Origin: Gemmatimonadota bacterium
GTDB taxonomy: Bacteria; Gemmatimonadota; Gemmatimonadetes; Longimicrobiales; Gaopeijiaceae
Direction: 5' to 3'
NCBI GenBank assembly: GCA_016209885.1
Contig: JACQVF010000107.1
Coordinates: 1-64,000 of the forward strand
Length of the DNA: 64,000 nucleotides
Below the pieces are notes generated by a model. That model did no database searches, was not told where the DNA came from, and saw only the letters and a list, made by a program, of their open reading frames with translations. The position numbers were made by a program, and so were the translations under genes. The first letter of the stretch is position 1, and each line of letters starts with the position of its first letter. This document shows, in pieces, positions 1-8,496 of the stretch.

Positions 1-1758
1 GGATTCGGCGGTCCGGGCGGTGGTGGGGGCGGTCGGGGCGGCTTCGGGGGAGGTGGAGGCGGTGGCGGTGGGGACGGTCCAGGCGGTGAAGCGCAGATCC
101 TCTATTCGCGCCGGGTCGGGCGGGCTCCGCAGGGAGAAGTGCCGGACGAAGCGCTGTACTCGGACGTGCCGGAGGCGACGACGATCCTGGGCGCGGGCAA
201 GCTGACGGGGAAGACGGAGAGCGGATGGGCGTTCGGCGTGGTCGATGCGGTCACGGCTCGGGAAGAGGCGCCCTACGTGCACGGGGACAGAGTCCGGGAG
301 CGCGCGGTCGTCGAGCCGCTCTCGAACTATTTCGCCGCACGGGTGCGGCGCGAGCTGCGTGCGGGCCAGAGCGCGTTCGGCGCCATGTTCACGGCCGTGA
401 ATCGCGCGCTGGAGGCGCCTTCCCTCGTCTCGCGGCTGCGCAGAGCGGCGTACGCGGGCGGCATCGACTTCCGCCACGAGTGGGCGCGGCGCACCTGGTC
501 GCTTCAGGGGTACGTTGCGCCGAGCTACATCTCGGGGAGCCCCGACGCGATCTTCGCCGTTCAGCGTTCGTCGGCGCACTACTACCAGCGCCCGGACGCG
601 GCGCACCTGCCGCTGGATTCGGCGGCCACGTCCCTGGCCGGCTACGCGGCGCGCCTGGACGTCGGCAAGCGGGCGGGCCTGTGGCAGAGTAGCGTCCAGC
701 TAACGGCGACGAGCCCGGGCTACGAGGTCAACGATCTCGGGTTCCAGACCTCGGCGGACCGCCTGAGCCTGGAGACGAGCTTCAGCCGCGAGCAGACGCG
801 GCCTGGCCGGGTCTTCCGGCGCTGGAGCGCTCGAACCGGGCCGGACGCTACGTGGAACTACGCCGGCGAGCTCACGGAGCTGCGGCTCGGCCTGTTCCTG
901 AACGGTCAGTTCCTCAACTACTGGGGCGCCGGTCTGAACGTGATCCACAACTTCGAGACGTACGATGATCGGCTGACGCGTGGCGGCCCGCTGGCGAAGC
1001 GGCCGCCGGGCGAGTGGGTCTCGGGGAACCTCGCGAGCGATTTCCGCAGACCGTTCTCGATTGCGGCGTTCGCGGGCTCCGGTCGCGACCGCGCCGGCGG
1101 CCGGCGCACCTCGCTGGGGGGCAGCGTCGCGCTGAGGCCGGCGGAAACGTGGGAGGTGCGGCTCTCCCCGAACCTGAGCCGCAGCACCACCGTCGCCCAG
1201 TACGTGGACGCCGTGACGGACCCGGCGGCCGCGGAGACCTTCGGTCGGCGCTACGTCTTCGCCGATCTGGAGCAGACCACGCTGACCGTGGAGACTCGCC
1301 TGAACGTCACCTTCACGCCGGATCTCTCCATCGAGCTGTACGCGCAGCCCCTCCTCTCGACCGGGGACTACGGGGACCTGAAAGAGTTCAGGACGCCCGG
1401 CACCTTCACCTTCGCCGTCTACGGGAAGGAGCGCGGCACGATCGAGCGCGACCCCGACGGCACCTACACCATCGACCCGGATGAGGCGGGGGCGTCGCCT
1501 CCGTTCGAGGTCGCGGACCGGGACTTCAACTTCCGATCGCTGCGCGGCAACGCCGTTCTGCGCTGGGAGTGGCGTCCCGGCTCGACGCTCTTCCTGGTTT
1601 GGCAGCAGAGCCGATCCGAGTCGCTCACCTCGGAGACCATCGGCGCCTCCTATGGTCCCGTGGCCCGGTTCGACCTGATGCGCGACGCCAAAGGGCTCGT
1701 CGGGCTCAGGCCGGACAACATCTTCCTCATCAAACTCAACTTCTGGTGGAATCCGTGA
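1..1758 (+). CDS. DUF5916 family outer-membrane-type protein, 5' end outside window
   Basis: Frame 1 is open from the first base to the TGA at 1756, so the gene starts upstream of the window. The visible 585 residues begin with an almost pure Gly stretch (about residues 1-29, with scattered Phe, Arg, Pro and Asp), then QILYSRRVGRAPQG and ILGAGKLTGKT, which I recognise as the transition from the CBM9-like head to the DUF5916 C-terminal domain. The remainder alternates polar and aromatic residues and ends in Phe-Trp-Trp-Asn-Pro, as expected for an outer-membrane beta-barrel. The function of DUF5916 proteins is not established; they are usually exported and are numerous in Gemmatimonadota. A second, complete family member lies at 45270-47510, of a different subtype (it lacks the Gly-rich insert). 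A strong hairpin follows the stop. Confidence 0.85.
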   Translation, partial: GFGGPGGGGGGRGGFGGGGGGGGGDGPGGEAQILYSRRVGRAPQGEVPDEALYSDVPEATTILGAGKLTGKTESGWAFGVVDAVTAREEAPYVHGDRVRERAVVEPLSNYFAARVRRELRAGQSAFGAMFTAVNRALEAPSLVSRLRRAAYAGGIDFRHEWARRTWSLQGYVAPSYISGSPDAIFAVQRSSAHYYQRPDAAHLPLDSAATSLAGYAARLDVGKRAGLWQSSVQLTATSPGYEVNDLGFQTSADRLSLETSFSREQTRPGRVFRRWSARTGPDATWNYAGELTELRLGLFLNGQFLNYWGAGLNVIHNFETYDDRLTRGGPLAKRPPGEWVSGNLASDFRRPFSIAAFAGSGRDRAGGRRTSLGGSVALRPAETWEVRLSPNLSRSTTVAQYVDAVTDPAAAETFGRRYVFADLEQTTLTVETRLNVTFTPDLSIELYAQPLLSTGDYGDLKEFRTPGTFTFAVYGKERGTIERDPDGTYTIDPDEAGASPPFEVADRDFNFRSLRGNAVLRWEWRPGSTLFLVWQQSRSESLTSETIGASYGPVARFDLMRDAKGLVGLRPDNIFLIKLNFWWNP

Positions 1759-1845
1759 GAGCCGCGCGGGCCGGCGGCTGATCCGATCAACCGCCGCCGC
1801 GGCCCTGCGCCCGGACGGCTCGGCTGAGTTGCGCCCGCCGATCTC

Positions 1846-1876
1846 CGGCACCGGGCGTCGGGCACGCCCGGTGCCG
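1846..1876 (+). terminator. Hairpin terminator after the DUF5916 gene
   Basis: Perfect 12-bp stem (CGGCACCGGGCG pairing with CGCCCGGTGCCG) around a 7-nt loop, 88 bp past the DUF5916 stop. It is followed by a T-richer stretch rather than a clean T tract. A weaker interrupted hairpin (GGCGG and TGATC pairing with GATCA and CCGCC) lies closer to the stop at about 1773-1795. Together they separate the DUF5916 gene from the sigma-factor operon. Confidence 0.6.
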
Positions 1877-1970
1877 CTGGATTCTGGCGTCGGATTCTGT
1901 CATATGGGACCACTCGCCGAGCCACTCATCTGCGGATCCGTCCCACACAGAGCGATTCGGGGCCGAGGCC

Positions 1971-2495
1971 GTGAGCACGAAGCCGCATGACCTGAGCGGG
2001 GCGCTCGAGCGGCATCACGCCGACTGCTTCGGCTGGGCCCTCACGTGTTGCGGCAGAGACCGGATGGAGGCCGAGGACGTTCTGCAGGCCAGCTACCTGA
2101 AGATCCTGGAGGGGCGCGCTCGGTTCCACGGCCGCTCCGCATTCAGGACCTGGTTGTTCGGCGTCATCCGCCGCACGGCGGCGGAGCGCCGGCGCCGCGA
2201 TGCGGTGCACAGGCTCCTGTTGCTTCGGTGGTTCGACGGCCGGCCGGACAGCCGGAACGCGACGCCCGACGCCGAGGAGCTGCTTGCCCGTTCGCAGTCG
2301 AGCACCAGGCTTCTCCGCGTCCTCGACACCCTGCCGGGGCGGCAGCGGGAGCTGCTCCATCTGGTCTTCTATCAGGACATGAGCATCCGCGAGGCGTCGC
2401 AGGTCCTGGGGATCTCCGTGGGCGCTGCACGCACCCACTACGGGCGGGGAAAGAAGCGGCTGCGCGAGATGCTGGCGGAGGCGTACGAACCGTGA
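1971..2495 (+). CDS. ECF-type RNA polymerase sigma factor
   Basis: This 174-residue protein has the two-domain ECF layout. Region 2 lies at about residues 20-75, with AEDVLQASYLKILEG (region 2.2) and FRTWLFGVIRR (2.3/2.4). Region 4 lies at about 115-170, with LPGRQRELLHLVFYQDMSIREA and LGISVGAARTHYGRGKKRLR as the helix-turn-helix. The start is GTG at 1971. The stop overlaps the GTG of the next gene (GTGA, 2492-2495), so sigma factor and membrane protein are translationally coupled. The order sigma factor, one-TM protein, Spy-like periplasmic protein suggests an envelope-stress circuit; the stimulus cannot be read from the sequence. Confidence 0.9.
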   Translation: MSTKPHDLSGALERHHADCFGWALTCCGRDRMEAEDVLQASYLKILEGRARFHGRSAFRTWLFGVIRRTAAERRRRDAVHRLLLLRWFDGRPDSRNATPDAEELLARSQSSTRLLRVLDTLPGRQRELLHLVFYQDMSIREASQVLGISVGAARTHYGRGKKRLREMLAEAYEP

Positions 2496-2932
2496 GAGAC
2501 CAGACGAGAGAGATGGACCTCGAGGATCGGTTCGCGCGGTTGAGGGCGGAGGATCGCTCATCCGCCCCGGCTCTCGACGGCCTCCTCTCGAAGGCTCGGC
2601 CGCGGCGTGCGACGCGGAGCCCGGCGCCCGCCCTCGCCGCGCTCACGGCGGTGGCGACCGCTGCTTGCGCGCTGCTGGTGGTCGCGATCCGGCGGGAACG
2701 GCCTGAATCCCGCGGTGCGTCCCCGGGATCGCAGCAAGTCTCGCCCAGCCTCGCTCTACCCGCCGTCCGCTTCCCGAGTCCCACCGATTTTCTGCTGGAT
2801 ACGCCGGGCGTGGAGCTTCTCGCGAGCATCCCCGCGCTGGGCTGGTCGCGAGGGTGGTACCCCCTCGGGCCGGATCCGGAGCAGCCCTTGATGGACCCGG
2901 ACCGGCGCGACGGGAGCGGGACCCGCATGTGA
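2492..2932 (+). CDS. Small one-TM protein coupled to the ECF sigma factor (putative anti-sigma)
   Basis: The 146-residue product starts at GTG 2492, overlapping the sigma-factor stop by four bases; an internal ATG at 2513 is the alternative start. It has a charged N-terminal segment (MDLEDRFARLRAEDRS), a single hydrophobic segment at about residues 48-66 (ALAALTAVATAACALLVVAI) and a Pro-rich extracytoplasmic tail ending in Asp/Arg-rich residues. I see no zinc-binding HxxxCxxC motif, so it is not a classical ZAS-type anti-sigma factor. The role is inferred from coupling, topology and size, all of which fit a membrane-anchored regulator of the upstream sigma factor. No direct family match is recognised. 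Confidence 0.6.
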   Translation: MRDQTREMDLEDRFARLRAEDRSSAPALDGLLSKARPRRATRSPAPALAALTAVATAACALLVVAIRRERPESRGASPGSQQVSPSLALPAVRFPSPTDFLLDTPGVELLASIPALGWSRGWYPLGPDPEQPLMDPDRRDGSGTRM

Positions 2933-2944
2933 GGAGAGATCGTC

Positions 2945-3403
2945 ATGAAACGCATGGTGGGAGTCGTCGCTGGCGCAGCGGTGATCGTCTTCTGGCCGGC
3001 CGCGGCTCCGGCCCAGGCTCCCATGGAGCAGGAGTTCGGCCGGCACCTCTTTCCGCCGGAGCTGGTCATGCAGCACCAGCAGCGGATCAGCCTGGCGCCC
3101 GAGCAACGGGGAGCCATCACGTCCGCGATTCAGGAGCTCCAGGCGAAAGTGGTGGAGCTGCAGTGGGAGCTCCAGGCGGAGACCCAGAAGCTGGCGGAGC
3201 TGATCCAGCAGCCGTCGCTGGACGAGACGGCAGTCCTCGCCCAGCTCGATCGCGTGCTGAGCCGCGAGCGACAGATCAAGACGGCCCACGTGGCACTTCT
3301 CGTCCGGATCAAGAACACCCTCACGCGGGAACAGCAGGCGATGCTGAAGGCGCTCCGCGAGGGAGCGCCGCCGGGCGGTCCCGGTGTTCGACCCCCCGGC
3401 TAG
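2945..3403 (+). CDS. Spy/CpxP-like periplasmic protein
   Basis: The 152-residue protein has a signal peptide (MKRMVGVVAGAAVIVF, cleavage near APAQA). The mature part is a long amphipathic helical region with two LTxxQ-like motifs, LAPEQ near residue 51 and LTREQQ near 129, the signature of the Spy/CpxP/ZraP family of periplasmic chaperones and metal or stress sensors. The tail is Gly/Pro-rich. The ATG at 2945 is preceded by GGAGAG at a suitable distance. It is third in the sigma-factor operon, 12 bp after the one-TM gene, so it may be the sensor or the effector of that system. Confidence 0.75.
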   Translation: MKRMVGVVAGAAVIVFWPAAAPAQAPMEQEFGRHLFPPELVMQHQQRISLAPEQRGAITSAIQELQAKVVELQWELQAETQKLAELIQQPSLDETAVLAQLDRVLSRERQIKTAHVALLVRIKNTLTREQQAMLKALREGAPPGGPGVRPPG

Positions 3404-3521
3404 GGCGTAGGCACGCGGTACGCAGTGGTGGACGGCGCGGTGTGCGGTGCGCTAGTCGCCTGGCTCGACAACCTCTTCGCGCGGCCGAAAGGGTCGCAGG
3501 CGTCCACGGCCGTGGGCTGAC

Positions 3522-3549
3522 GGAGTCGGGAGTCGGGAGTCGGGAGTCG
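3522..3549. repeat. Heptanucleotide tandem repeat (GGAGTCG x4)
   Basis: Four perfect head-to-tail copies of GGAGTCG lie in the 160-bp convergent gap between the Spy-like gene and the 2-oxoacid oxidoreductase operon, ending 14 bp from the oxidoreductase stop codon. No coding frame uses it. It looks like a slippage-prone simple repeat. Confidence 0.9.
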
Positions 3550-3563
3550 GGTGCGCGTGCGCG

Positions 3564-4460
3564 TCAGGTCCCGTTGGCGACGCGCCGCTCGAGCTGTGCC
3601 CAGCGGGCCTCCACGTCCGCCTGAATGTGGGCCACGTCCTCAGCGCTCAGGTGCCGGAACCGTCCCTGCTTGCGCAGGTAGGGTTCCACGGGATCGCCCG
3701 GGTGGTCGACGGTGAAGCGCCAGCGTTCGCCGTTCTCCACCTCGATCAGCGGGAAGATCCGGCTCCGGACCGCCATTCTGGCCAGCTCGATGCTCTCATC
3801 GTCCGGATGTTTCCACCCGGGCGGGCACGGTGACAGGATGTGAATGAACCGCAGGCCGCTCATCGCCCGCGCCCGGCTCACCTTCTCGAGGAGGTCCACG
3901 GGGAAGGCCACGGTAGCGCTCGCGGCGTACGGGATCCGGTGAGCCGCGAGGATCCCCAGAATGTCCTTCTTCGCCTTCCGCTGCGGCTGGCCGACCGGCG
4001 TCGTCGTGGTCCAGGCGCCCCATGGCGTCGCGGACGAGCCCTGGATCCCGGTGTTCATGTACGCTTCGTTGTCGTAGCAGCAGTAAAGGATGTCCTCGTT
4101 GCGCTCGGCCGCGCCCGACAGGGCCTGCAGGCCGATGTCGAAGGTTCCGCCGTCGCCGGCCCATACCAGAACGGTGATGTCAGCCGCTTGGCGCACGTCC
4201 AGCGCTGCCCTCACCCCCGAGGCCACCGCCGCGCCGGTCTCGAACGCGGTGTGGTAAACCGGGACCTTAAGGGAGGATTGAGGCCACGGCCCGGCGATGA
4301 TCGTCCAGCAGGAGGCCGGCAACACCACGATCGTCCGTGGGCCCAGCGCCTTGAGGACCAGGCGCATGGCGAGCGGCGCGGCACAGCCGGGGCAGGCGAG
4401 ATGTCCGGGGTGTAGCAACTCCTCCCGGGGGATCCACCGGTCGATGAAGATCTGGCTCAC
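3564..4460 (-). CDS. porB: 2-oxoacid:ferredoxin oxidoreductase, beta (TPP) subunit
   Basis: The 298-residue protein starts at GTG 4460, overlapping the alpha-subunit stop (GTGA). It carries the TPP/metal-binding segment GDGGTFDIGLQALSGAAERN followed by YDNEAYMNTGIQ, typical of PorB/VorB subunits. An N-terminal HLACPGC and a later SPCPPGW supply cysteines for the beta-subunit [4Fe-4S] cluster. With the alpha subunit it would decarboxylate a 2-oxoacid (pyruvate most likely) with CoA and pass electrons to ferredoxin or to the fused delta domain encoded upstream. The SPCPPGW motif resembles pyruvate enzymes, but the substrate cannot be fixed from sequence. It is the last gene of a three-gene minus-strand operon. 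Confidence 0.88.
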   Translation of the reverse strand: MSQIFIDRWIPREELLHPGHLACPGCAAPLAMRLVLKALGPRTIVVLPASCWTIIAGPWPQSSLKVPVYHTAFETGAAVASGVRAALDVRQAADITVLVWAGDGGTFDIGLQALSGAAERNEDILYCCYDNEAYMNTGIQGSSATPWGAWTTTTPVGQPQRKAKKDILGILAAHRIPYAASATVAFPVDLLEKVSRARAMSGLRFIHILSPCPPGWKHPDDESIELARMAVRSRIFPLIEVENGERWRFTVDHPGDPVEPYLRKQGRFRHLSAEDVAHIQADVEARWAQLERRVANGT

Positions 4461-5707
4461 CGATAGGCCTCCTGCGCCTTCACCTCCTCCGCCGCCGCTC
4501 TTTCCGTCGCCCCCTCCGCCGCCGGCTGCCCCACGCCCGAGCTTACAGGATACTGTTGGTCCACCCATATATCGTCGCGCTCGGGATACGGCGCGGCCAG
4601 GGTCTGCGCGATGATCCCGTCGAGGACGGCAGGGGTCACGTCCCGGCCGCCGAGGCCGAGGATGTAGCCGTAGAGCTGCGGCCGGGGTGCGGGCGCGAGG
4701 TCGTAGAGCGCCGCGCGGATCTCCTCCGCGAAGATCCCGGAGCGGCCGGGCGAGATGTTGCGGTCCAGCACCGCGACGCGCGGCGCTCCCGAGAGCAGAG
4801 CGCGTAGGGTTTGCGTCGGGAACGGCCGGAACATCTTCACCTTGAGCAGTCCGACGGCGACGCCGCGCTCCCGCCACGCGTCGACGACCACGCGGGCCGT
4901 CGAGGTCACGGTGCCGGACGTCACCAGGAGGAGCTCCGCGGCGTCGGCGCGGTACGGCTCGACGGCGCCGTAGCGCCGCCCCGTGATCGTTTCCCACTCC
5001 TGTTCCACGCGATAGAAGGCAGCCTGCGCCGCCTCCATCGCCGCCTGCTGCTGTCGGCGCAGCTCCATGTAGCTCCCGGGACCCACGAGGCCGCCGAACG
5101 CACGCGGGTCGTCCACGTCCAGCACGAGCCGCGCCCCGCGCGGGGGAAGGAAAGCGTCCACTGCCGCCGGCTCCGGGACCTCGACGGGCTCGGAGGTATG
5201 CGAAAGGTAGAAGGCATCGAGGACGAGCATCACCGGCAGGTCTACGGCCTCCGCGAGCTTGAACGCCTGCACCGTGGTATCGAGCACCTCCTGGTTCGTT
5301 TCGCAGTAGAGCTGAATCCAGCCGGTGTCGCGCTGGGAGAGGCTATCGTTCTGATCGGTCCAGATGTTCCAGCCGGGCGCGAGCGCCCGATTGACGTTCG
5401 CCATGACGATCGGGTGCCGGCCTAGCGCCGCCCAGTGGAGGAGCTCGTGCATGAGCGCGAGGCCCTGGGACGACGTGGCCGTGAAGGTGCGCGCGCCTAC
5501 TGCGGACGCGCCGATGCAGACGGCCATGGCCGAGTGCTCGGATTCCACCTCGCTGAAGCGGGCGCTGAGTCGCCCGTCGGCGCACATGTTGGCCAGCTCC
5601 TCCACCACCTGCGTCTGCGGCGTGATCGGGTACGCGCAGATCACTTCGGCGCGCGCGAGACACACGCCCCAGGCGACCGCGTGGTTTCCCAACACGACCT
5701 TCCTCAT
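4457..5707 (-). CDS. porA: 2-oxoacid:ferredoxin oxidoreductase, alpha subunit
   Basis: The 416-residue protein starts at ATG 5707 (MRKVVLGNHAVAWG), inside the end of the upstream gene (ATGA overlap). It contains the PYR-domain motif CAYPITPQTQVVEELA, the SEVESEHSAM segment and TFTATSSQGLALMHE, then the transketolase C-like domain with VGLLKVKMFRPFP. These are standard for PorA/VorA. A low-complexity Ala/Glu tail ends the protein. It pairs with the beta subunit to form the catalytic core. All three genes of the operon overlap by four bases, so the subunits are probably made in fixed ratio. Confidence 0.9.
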   Translation of the reverse strand: MRKVVLGNHAVAWGVCLARAEVICAYPITPQTQVVEELANMCADGRLSARFSEVESEHSAMAVCIGASAVGARTFTATSSQGLALMHELLHWAALGRHPIVMANVNRALAPGWNIWTDQNDSLSQRDTGWIQLYCETNQEVLDTTVQAFKLAEAVDLPVMLVLDAFYLSHTSEPVEVPEPAAVDAFLPPRGARLVLDVDDPRAFGGLVGPGSYMELRRQQQAAMEAAQAAFYRVEQEWETITGRRYGAVEPYRADAAELLLVTSGTVTSTARVVVDAWRERGVAVGLLKVKMFRPFPTQTLRALLSGAPRVAVLDRNISPGRSGIFAEEIRAALYDLAPAPRPQLYGYILGLGGRDVTPAVLDGIIAQTLAAPYPERDDIWVDQQYPVSSGVGQPAAEGATERAAAEEVKAQEAYR

Positions 5708-8043
5708 ACGCCCACCTGCGTCAGGACCATGGCGCCGCGCGGGCACTCCGCGACGCACACGCCGCACCCCTTGCAGTAGTCCAGCGCGATATGGTAGCCC
5801 CTGCCCTCACGGCGCCGCGAGATCGCGACGTCGGGGCAGAAGATCAGGCAGAGCTCGCAGCGGTTGCAGACCCCGCAGTTGAAGCAGCGGCGCGCTTCCT
5901 CGAGAGCTGTCCCGGGCGTGAGCCCCAGGTTCACCTCGCCGAATCCGCCCCGCGATTCCCGAGGCGGCAGGTGACGGTCAGGGCGGCGAGGCGCCCGCAC
6001 GAAGTGGCTCGTATTGAGCTCGTCCAAGCCCACAACTTCATTCGTCGGCGATGTCCGCGGGATCGGGTCGTCCCCCAGCCAGCGCGTCATGCTCACGTTG
6101 CCGCCGGGACCGTACCGCAGCTCCGTCACCTGCGGGCCGTCCACCTGGTCGCCGGCTCTCGAGCGCAGGTAGCGGTCGATTCCGATGGCGGCGCGTTTCC
6201 CCGCGCCCAGAGCGTGGGCGACCGTGCGCGGTTCCCCCGCCAGGTCGCCACCTGCGAAGAAGCCCCGCTGCCGTGTCTCGCCGAGCGGGCCCACCGCCCC
6301 GGCGCCGTCTGTGCGAGCCAATCCTGCGGGCAGCGCCTCCCACTCCGCCGCCTCGCCGATCGCCGTGAGCACCGTGTCGGCGAGAAGAAAGAACCGGCCC
6401 TCGTCGCTGGGAACCGGCGCGCGGCGGCCCGAGGCATCCGGCTCGCCCAGCCGCATGCGCACGCAGTCCACGCCCCGCACCCGCCCGTTCTCGCCCGGGA
6501 TCGCCGCCGGCGCCGCCAGGAAGACGAACTCGATCCCTTCCCGCTCCGCCTCTTCGACCTCCTCCGCGATGGCGGGCATCTCCGCGCGGCTCCGGCGATA
6601 CAGCACCGCGACTTCGGCGCCGAGCCGGAGCGCGGTTCGCGCACAGTCGATCGCCGTGTTCCCGCCGCCCACCACGATCACGCGGCGGCCAAGCTCCGGC
6701 CGCTCGCCGCCATGGATCGCCTTCAGGAACTCGAGCCCCATGCGGACGCCGGGGAGCTCTTCGCCCGCAACGCCCAGGGGGCGGCCGCCGTGTGCGCCCG
6801 TCGCCAGGAATACCGCGTCGAAGCGCGAGACGTCCTCCCACGGCAGGTCGCCGCCCACGCGCACCCCGCAGCGGATCTCGACCCCGAGCGAGCGGATGCG
6901 CGCGATCTCGCGATCCAGGACCGACCGGGGCAGCCGGTAGGGCGGGATCCCCGTCCGCAGCATGCCCCCGGGCTCCCCGTCCGCCTCGAAGACCGTCACT
7001 GGATAGCCCATGCGCGCCAGGTGATACGCACAGGCGAGGCCCGCGGGTCCCGAACCTACCACGGCCACACGCGCATCGTGCGCCCGCCGCACGCGGACTA
7101 CAGTGTCCTGTACGTCCAGGTCGCCGAGCATCCGCTCGACGGCGTGGATGGACACGGGCTCGTCGAAGAGGCCACGGTTGCAGCTCGTCTCACAGGGGTG
7201 ATCGCACACCCGTCCCGTGACGGAGGGCATGGGGTTCTCCCGGAGGAGCAGGTCGTGGGCTTCCCGGAGGCGCCCCTCCCGGAGCAGGCTCATGTAGCCC
7301 TCGATGTCGATTCCCACCGGGCAGCCCTGATTGCAGGGGGCGACGCGGTCGCGGTAGGCGGGTTGGACACATTTCCAGGAGCCGGTGCGGTTGGAAAGCG
7401 TGGAGGTCTCGCTCACGGCGACGAAGGGCATGCTGCGGGGAGGAGCCGGTGGCGGGGGTAGGGCAGGTGGGGTTGGCATCGGCGGAGCCTGGCCGCAGCG
7501 AACCGAGCGGAAGGCCTCGCGCGCTGCCCGGACGTTCTCCTGGGTGTGCGCGGGGACCTCCTCTTGAATCGCGTCCAGCACCGAATCGATGGAGACGAGA
7601 GCGGAATCGGCGGCGAAGGCGCCCAGGATCGCGGTGTTCACGATGGGTTGGGTCTTCGAGCCCAGGCCATGCCGCGCAGCTATGGCGCCGGCATCCACGG
7701 TGGCGACCCGGAAACGGGAGGTCAGCTTCGGGTAGCTTCCAGGCGAGCCGGGGGAGTTGATGAGGATGGTTCCGCCGGACTTGAGCCCCGCGGTGACGTC
7801 CACGGCGTCGATCAGGGTCGGATCCAGGACGATGAGGTAGTCGGGCCGCGTGACCTCGCAGCGCAGCCGGATGGGCTCATCCGAGAGGCGGAGAAAGGCG
7901 GCGACGGGCGCGCCGCGGCGTTCCACACCGAAGGCGGGGAAAGACTGGACCTCGCGGCCCTCGGAAAACAGCGCCACGGCCAGAACCTTGGATGCGACGA
8001 CGGCGCCCTGCCCTCCCCGCCCGTGAATCCGCAACTCGAGCAT
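5704..8043 (-). CDS. Fusion: 2-oxoacid oxidoreductase gamma + GltD-like FAD/NAD(P) module + ferredoxin delta
   Basis: One 779-residue frame joins three usually separate parts. Residues 1-182 are a gamma subunit (MLELRIHGRGGQGAVVASK, FGVERRGAPVAAF). A Pro-rich linker (186-202) follows. Residues 204-630 resemble GltD/NfnB: a Cys-rich N-terminal part (C225, C237, C241, C280, C284, C288), the FAD loop VVGSGPAGLACAYHLARMG at 328-346 and an NAD(P) loop VVGGGNTAIDCART at 457-470. The C-terminus has two ferredoxin clusters (Cys at 720-736; CKGCGVCVAECP at 757-768). The enzyme could exchange electrons directly between the 2-oxoacid reaction and NAD(P)H. The start MLEL is canonical for gamma subunits; an in-frame ATG 21 bp upstream is possible. 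It is the first gene of the operon. Confidence 0.85.
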   Translation of the reverse strand: MLELRIHGRGGQGAVVASKVLAVALFSEGREVQSFPAFGVERRGAPVAAFLRLSDEPIRLRCEVTRPDYLIVLDPTLIDAVDVTAGLKSGGTILINSPGSPGSYPKLTSRFRVATVDAGAIAARHGLGSKTQPIVNTAILGAFAADSALVSIDSVLDAIQEEVPAHTQENVRAAREAFRSVRCGQAPPMPTPPALPPPPAPPRSMPFVAVSETSTLSNRTGSWKCVQPAYRDRVAPCNQGCPVGIDIEGYMSLLREGRLREAHDLLLRENPMPSVTGRVCDHPCETSCNRGLFDEPVSIHAVERMLGDLDVQDTVVRVRRAHDARVAVVGSGPAGLACAYHLARMGYPVTVFEADGEPGGMLRTGIPPYRLPRSVLDREIARIRSLGVEIRCGVRVGGDLPWEDVSRFDAVFLATGAHGGRPLGVAGEELPGVRMGLEFLKAIHGGERPELGRRVIVVGGGNTAIDCARTALRLGAEVAVLYRRSRAEMPAIAEEVEEAEREGIEFVFLAAPAAIPGENGRVRGVDCVRMRLGEPDASGRRAPVPSDEGRFFLLADTVLTAIGEAAEWEALPAGLARTDGAGAVGPLGETRQRGFFAGGDLAGEPRTVAHALGAGKRAAIGIDRYLRSRAGDQVDGPQVTELRYGPGGNVSMTRWLGDDPIPRTSPTNEVVGLDELNTSHFVRAPRRPDRHLPPRESRGGFGEVNLGLTPGTALEEARRCFNCGVCNRCELCLIFCPDVAISRRREGRGYHIALDYCKGCGVCVAECPRGAMVLTQVGV

Positions 8044-8212
8044 CGCGCGCTCCGGACTCCGCATCCGGGAAACGGGCCGGCTCCTCTCCGCACCGGGAAA
8101 GGGGTCCGGCAACGCCCTGCGCAAGCGGCATGGAAAATGCCACTCGTTCCTACACGCGACGACGGAGTGCAAGAAGAATGCCTCCGCCCGGCGCACGTGC
8201 CCGGGAGGGATC

Positions 8213-8488
8213 ATGGCCCAGCTCCGCCACGGGGCGACGGACCCGACGCAATCGCTCGTGGCCGTGAGCGGCCTCGGGGTTCTCTGTGCCGAAGCCCAGG
8301 CCGACGGCGTTCCGTGCCCGGAGCTCGGGATGGACTGTGCGACCTGTGAGCATGCCCGGTTGCCCCGGCAGGAGCTAGCGCCCCGGCTTCCGGATCCGGG
8401 CTGGCCGGGCCCCGGTCGATCGCTCAACGCTCCGCGATCGGGCGGCGCAGATGGGGGCGACGGCAGACACTCCGTCGCCCCTCCGTGA
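8213..8488 (+). CDS. Small Cys-containing hypothetical protein
   Basis: The 91-residue product is divergent from the oxidoreductase operon. Support for a real gene: a good ribosome binding site (GGGAGGG just before ATG 8213), a GC-rich third codon position, and a hairpin terminator starting 9 bp after the stop. The centre reads ADGVPCPELGMDCATCEHA, a Cys-x5-Cys-x2-Cys arrangement that could bind a metal. The C-terminal third is Pro/Gly-rich and disordered-looking. I do not recognise a named family. A 10-bp perfect inverted repeat (GGGGCGACGG / CCGTCGCCCC, 8454-8481) lies in its last codons and may be part of the transcript end. Confidence 0.5.
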   Translation: MAQLRHGATDPTQSLVAVSGLGVLCAEAQADGVPCPELGMDCATCEHARLPRQELAPRLPDPGWPGPGRSLNAPRSGGADGGDGRHSVAPP

Positions 8489-8496
8489 GCCATGAT

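Noticed and set aside
4461-4997. Extension of the beta-subunit frame upstream of GTG 4460
   Set aside because: The extension overlaps the alpha subunit completely in another frame and is low-complexity Gly/Arg; the GTGA overlap marks the real start.
5791-7461. 556-codon plus-strand frame opposite the gamma-GltD-delta fusion
   Set aside because: Antisense shadow; the minus strand has conserved FAD, NAD(P) and iron-sulfur motifs along the same stretch.
8419-8442. CGATCGC / GCGATCG inverted repeat inside the small Cys-protein gene
   Set aside because: Seven base pairs built on the self-complementary GATC core in GC-rich coding DNA can arise by chance; no regulatory position.
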